This document shows positions 33,810 through 36,604 of a stretch of DNA of 36,604 nucleotides, one piece after another. Source of the stretch: JBEKTY01 sp049515555 (GTDB taxonomy: Bacteria; Planctomycetota; Planctomycetia; Pirellulales; Thermoguttaceae); the NCBI GenBank assembly GCA_049515555.1, contig JBEKTY010000079.1:1-36604 (forward strand), read 5' to 3'. Position 1 is the stretch's first letter, and each line of letters begins with the position of its first letter. The translations under genes were made by a program, and so were the position numbers. The notes below the pieces were generated by a model. The model did not search any database and had not been told where the DNA came from. It was given only the letters and a program-made list of their open reading frames with translations.

Positions 33810-35684
33810 TCAGAACCCTTCCTTAGGATGTTGGTTGCGCAGCATGCGATGGCAGCGGTCGCGGACCTCCGCGGCGAACGCGCGGACGTCCAGGTCGCGA
33901 GTGTCTTGGAAAACGATCTCCTGCAAGACGGCCTTGACGTACTGGCGGCAGCGCGAGACACGCTCGTCCTGGTCATTCCCCAGTTCCCGGATCTTGCCGA
34001 TGGACGCAACGTCCGCATACTGGTCCGCCTTCACCCTCCGGAGGAGTTCGGCGATGCGATCTTTCCAGTAGGCCTCGGAATTCGGGCCCTCGAACTTGTG
34101 CCGGCCGAGATCGGAGTTCAGTCGCCCGAGGTGCGCCAGGGCCAGGTCGGCGATCGGCTTGACCTTCGGGTTCTTGGCCGACTCCCGTTTGCAGAACGCG
34201 TCCGCGTCGGCGCCCCATTTCTTATACTCCCGCAAGCGATCGTGGATGGCGTGCACGAAGTACCACATGTCCTCGATGGCCTGGATCAGGTGGGTCTTCG
34301 TCTTCTCGTCGAGCGGCTCGAACGTGCCGTCGGCCTTCGTCTTGATTTGGCGAACAATAGGGGAGATGTGGGCGCTCCACAATCCGCAGGTGGCATAGGC
34401 CAGCGTCTGGCGGTCACCGCCGGCCTGCCTCGGCCGCACGCCCGCAAGGTCGAGGATGTATTCGCAGGGCCCCTGCCCCAGCGTCTCGCGCATCAGGTCG
34501 ACGGGCGTGAAGACATCGAGCGGGGTGCCCGCATTGCGGCCCAACGGGTAGATGATCACGCGCTCGTACACGTGGGGCTGGCTGCGCTTGCTCTTGTCGA
34601 CATAAAGGCACAGCCGAACCTCGTCGCCTTTGACAACTGCCGGGTAGATGAAGAAGTTTGCGAGCGACTCCTGCCAGATCTGCGGGGCGTTTTCGTCGCC
34701 TTTCTCCCACCACCGCACGCCCTGCTTCCACCAGTCCGCGTTTCTCGCGCTGCTGGTGGCGGCGAGGAATCGCGTGTCAAGGACGTCGCCGCTCTCCTTG
34801 GGAGCGGCGCTGGTGCTCCTGAAATCGAAGGACTGATTGCGGGCGGGCCAGTCGATGAGTCGCTTACCCTCGGCGACGATAAAGTCTCCGCGCCACCTCG
34901 CCTCGAAAGGCCGCTTCCACGCGATCGCCGTGGGTTTGTACGCCGGCAAGGCGGAAGCGTCTTCATCCTGCCAGATGCCTTTCCGCTCGATGACCCCGGC
35001 GTAGACCGGCTTGTTCTGAAACTCGATCCGCGCCGCGGATATTCGGCGCGCCTTACCTTCGCCGGCAAAGACCAGGTCCACCCGCGGCTCCGCCCCTTCC
35101 TTCTCATCCTTGGCCGCTTTTCCAGCGATGCCCGCCTTGATCTGCTTGAGTCTGCCCGGCCAGATGCACATCACCATCGTACTGCCGCCTTCAAGGAACT
35201 GGAGAAGGAAGTTCTCTGCGGGCACGGTGAGTGTGGGCATGGCGAGATGCACGGGGTCGAAGACCGCGTCATCGGCAAAGAGATCAAGCAGGATGGCGTA
35301 GCGTGCCCCGGTCCTGACCTCGACGCTTGCCGCGTTCTTGCCCGGGCTGATCGTAACGATGCCGCCGCCCCCGAGGGAGAACTCGGCCTCGGCGCTCCCC
35401 GTGCTGACTCGCAGTGCCTTCCGGTCGGAATCGCTCTCCGCAACGACAACCTCACGAATGGGCGCCGCCTGCGCCGCGCCCGGCGCCAGCACTGCAAGCT
35501 CCATGCGTCTGCCGTCCGCCCCGGACTTGGAATACACCGCCACGCCGGTTTGGCCGGGCGCCGCCGCAAGGCGAAGCCCCATGTTCTCCAGCCCGACTTC
35601 ACTCTGCGCCTGGACCGAAGCCGCCACGCCGCACACCAGGAGCGGGGCGATCAACGAAGCTCGCGACACGCGTCCAGATTTCAT
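33810..35684 (-). CDS. Secreted protein of unknown function
   Basis: The protein has 624 residues from ATG 35684, behind AAAGGA on the minus strand; the frame is open 46 codons further, but this start opens a clean signal peptide (ASLIAPLLVCGVAASVQAQ). The N-terminal ~380 residues are beta-rich (VAVYSKSGADG, ALRVSTGSAEAEFSLGGGGIVTISPG, FLLQFLEGGSTMVMCIWPG), as in a galactose-binding or sandwich fold. The C-terminal ~200 are mostly helical and charged (HLIQAIEDMWYFVHAIHDRLREY, AYWKDRIAELLRRVKADQ). I recognise no family. It lies 175 nt downstream of the GH109-like gene on the same strand, so it could be co-transcribed with it and act on the same glycan. No truncation is obvious. Confidence 0.65.
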   Translation of the reverse strand: MKSGRVSRASLIAPLLVCGVAASVQAQSEVGLENMGLRLAAAPGQTGVAVYSKSGADGRRMELAVLAPGAAQAAPIREVVVAESDSDRKALRVSTGSAEAEFSLGGGGIVTISPGKNAASVEVRTGARYAILLDLFADDAVFDPVHLAMPTLTVPAENFLLQFLEGGSTMVMCIWPGRLKQIKAGIAGKAAKDEKEGAEPRVDLVFAGEGKARRISAARIEFQNKPVYAGVIERKGIWQDEDASALPAYKPTAIAWKRPFEARWRGDFIVAEGKRLIDWPARNQSFDFRSTSAAPKESGDVLDTRFLAATSSARNADWWKQGVRWWEKGDENAPQIWQESLANFFIYPAVVKGDEVRLCLYVDKSKRSQPHVYERVIIYPLGRNAGTPLDVFTPVDLMRETLGQGPCEYILDLAGVRPRQAGGDRQTLAYATCGLWSAHISPIVRQIKTKADGTFEPLDEKTKTHLIQAIEDMWYFVHAIHDRLREYKKWGADADAFCKRESAKNPKVKPIADLALAHLGRLNSDLGRHKFEGPNSEAYWKDRIAELLRRVKADQYADVASIGKIRELGNDQDERVSRCRQYVKAVLQEIVFQDTRDLDVRAFAAEVRDRCHRMLRNQHPKEGF

Positions 35685-35859
35685 GAGGTATCCTTTCGAC
35701 CTAGTGCGAGAAACACCCAGTTTCGCCATCCGTCGCGGTTCATGCAAGGCGGGAAATCGAGTTGCAGAAAGACCGAGGGGCCGAATCACGCCGAAAGCTC
35801 GAGAAACTCCGCCGAGCATCATTCAGCCTCCATATTTATCGCCGTCCTGCGCCATGTCG

Positions 35860-36604
35860 TCAGGCATCGGCCGCCAGCAGCGGCCTGGGCGTCTTCCATT
35901 GTCCGCGGGTGAAGTCCGGCACGCTCACGGGCACACTCCCCTTGGCGACGGACGCTACGCTGAGCGGGAAGACGCTGGACCAGGCGGCTGCGTCGTACAC
36001 GGTCATGTCCAGGGGGCGGCCGGCTCGCAGGCACTGGATCAGTCGCCAGTTCATGAGGTAGTCCATGCCGCCGTGTCCGCCGGACTTGAGGGCCTCCTTC
36101 TTCTGTCTCCAGAGCGGGTGGCTGTACTTCTCGAAATACGGGGCGAGGTCGCTCTCCCATGCGTGCTCCTTGCCTTTGAGCGCCAGGCGGGGCGGGTAGT
36201 CGGCAAACGTGCCTCCAGTCCCGGAGACCAGGTTGATCCGGCTGTACGGTCGCGGCGTGGCGAGGGAGAACTCGACCATGATGCTCCGGCCGAGGGCGGT
36301 CTTGATCAGCGTGGTGTTCATATCGCCGCAGACGTAGGTTTCGCGGCGCCGCGGGTCGTCGGCCGGCAGGGCGTCGCGCACTCGGCTGAGCGACCGCTGG
36401 GACGAGCTCATGGACACGAGATAGTCGAACCGGTCGCCGCCGTGGATGTCCATGTACAGGGCCAGGGGGCCGAGACCGTGGGTGGGGTAAAGGTTGCCGT
36501 TGAGCTTCATCGCGTGCCGCCTCCGCCAGACGCTCGAGTCGGCGGTGCTGAGGAGGGCCTCGGCGTAGGGATGGATATAGCCGGCCTCGCCGTGGGTCAA
36601 TTCG
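35860..36604 (-). CDS. GH109-type Gfo/Idh/MocA-fold glycosidase, C-terminal part (5' end outside window)
   Basis: The frame is open to the right edge. The 246 visible residues are the C-terminal substrate domain of a Gfo/Idh/MocA-fold protein: GEAGYIHPYAEALL, KLNGNLYPTHGLGPLALYMD with its active-site-type H-G-L-G-P, CGDMNTTLIKTALGR, PRPYSRINLVSGTGGTF, GGHGGMDYLMNWRLIQCL and MTVYDAAAWSSVFPLS. These match GH109 enzymes, NAD-dependent alpha-N-acetylgalactosaminidases that act by oxidation at C3, elimination and hydration. The N-terminal Rossmann NAD-binding domain and any Tat signal lie beyond the window. Related proteins of other specificity share these motifs, so the exact substrate is inferred. 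It is followed by the unknown secreted protein on the same strand. Confidence 0.8.
   Translation of the reverse strand, partial: ELTHGEAGYIHPYAEALLSTADSSVWRRRHAMKLNGNLYPTHGLGPLALYMDIHGGDRFDYLVSMSSSQRSLSRVRDALPADDPRRRETYVCGDMNTTLIKTALGRSIMVEFSLATPRPYSRINLVSGTGGTFADYPPRLALKGKEHAWESDLAPYFEKYSHPLWRQKKEALKSGGHGGMDYLMNWRLIQCLRAGRPLDMTVYDAAAWSSVFPLSVASVAKGSVPVSVPDFTRGQWKTPRPLLAADA

Noticed and set aside
33828..35912. 694-codon plus frame opposite the unknown secreted protein
   Set aside because: The minus strand has a signal peptide and ribosome site; the plus frame is an antisense shadow without a start signal.
1..36604. CRISPR arrays, rRNA genes, riboswitches and replication origins
   Set aside because: No regularly spaced repeats, rRNA-like segments or recognisable aptamer patterns were seen on either strand.

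Overview
The window reads as high-GC bacterial DNA from a planctomycete or a close relative (Lentisphaerae and Verrucomicrobia are the alternatives). This is inferred from its gene families. There are three very large secreted PQQ-like beta-propeller genes, a DUF4838 protein, a GH109-type oxidoreductase-fold enzyme, a PEP-CTERM tail, BD-FAE and dienelactone-hydrolase-type esterases, and a secreted right-handed beta-helix protein. No rRNA, tRNA or CRISPR array was found. Most intact genes begin with a signal peptide, so the main theme is exported breakdown and binding of complex glycans.

Layout. Positions 1-6677 (+) hold a heparinase-II/III-like lyase (5' end outside the window), a methyltransferase-fold/beta-propeller fusion and an NPCBM-type carbohydrate-binding protein. 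Positions 6674-7609 are a truncated piece of a glycan-associated protein on the minus strand. Positions 7602-10630 are a small defence-like island: a probable type I restriction subunit R tail, an XRE regulator with a visible promoter and operator, a zinc-ribbon protein, a caspase-like protease, and the first codons of a further gene. Positions 10629-15015 return to exported proteins: a broken beta-propeller gene (-), a cut CBM9-like gene (+) and an intact beta-helix protein (+). After about 0.9 kb without a gene comes a double beta-propeller (15918-18698, -), directly preceded by the N-terminal piece of a type I restriction R subunit (-), then a small membrane ORF and the C-terminal half of an FRG-domain protein (+). 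Positions 19991-23262 (-) carry an esterase start joined to a PEP-CTERM tail, an intact alpha/beta hydrolase and an amidohydrolase C-terminal piece. Positions 23920-25944 (+) are a two-gene unit of a barrel-like secreted protein and an esterase. Positions 26243-29947 (-) encode a 1234-residue FN3/SGNH/double metallo-beta-lactamase protein. Positions 30172-31117 are an IS200-type relic fused to a dead DNA methylase tail. The end holds a DUF4838 protein, a transposase start fragment, an unknown secreted protein and a GH109 gene that runs off the window.

The most striking property is how many genes are cut. At least ten abrupt joins place the end or start of one recognisable gene against an unrelated one. 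Two further genes carry in-frame stop codons. Either this locus is a real rearrangement hotspot that collects pieces of defence genes among exported glycan genes, or the contig is partly an assembly mosaic. The sequence alone cannot decide between these.

The best candidate for undescribed biology is the zinc-ribbon/caspase pair with its cut third gene and the neighbouring XRE regulator. Next are the FN3-SGNH-double metallo-beta-lactamase fusion and the exported methyltransferase-fold/beta-propeller fusion. Family assignments come from recognised motifs, not database searches.
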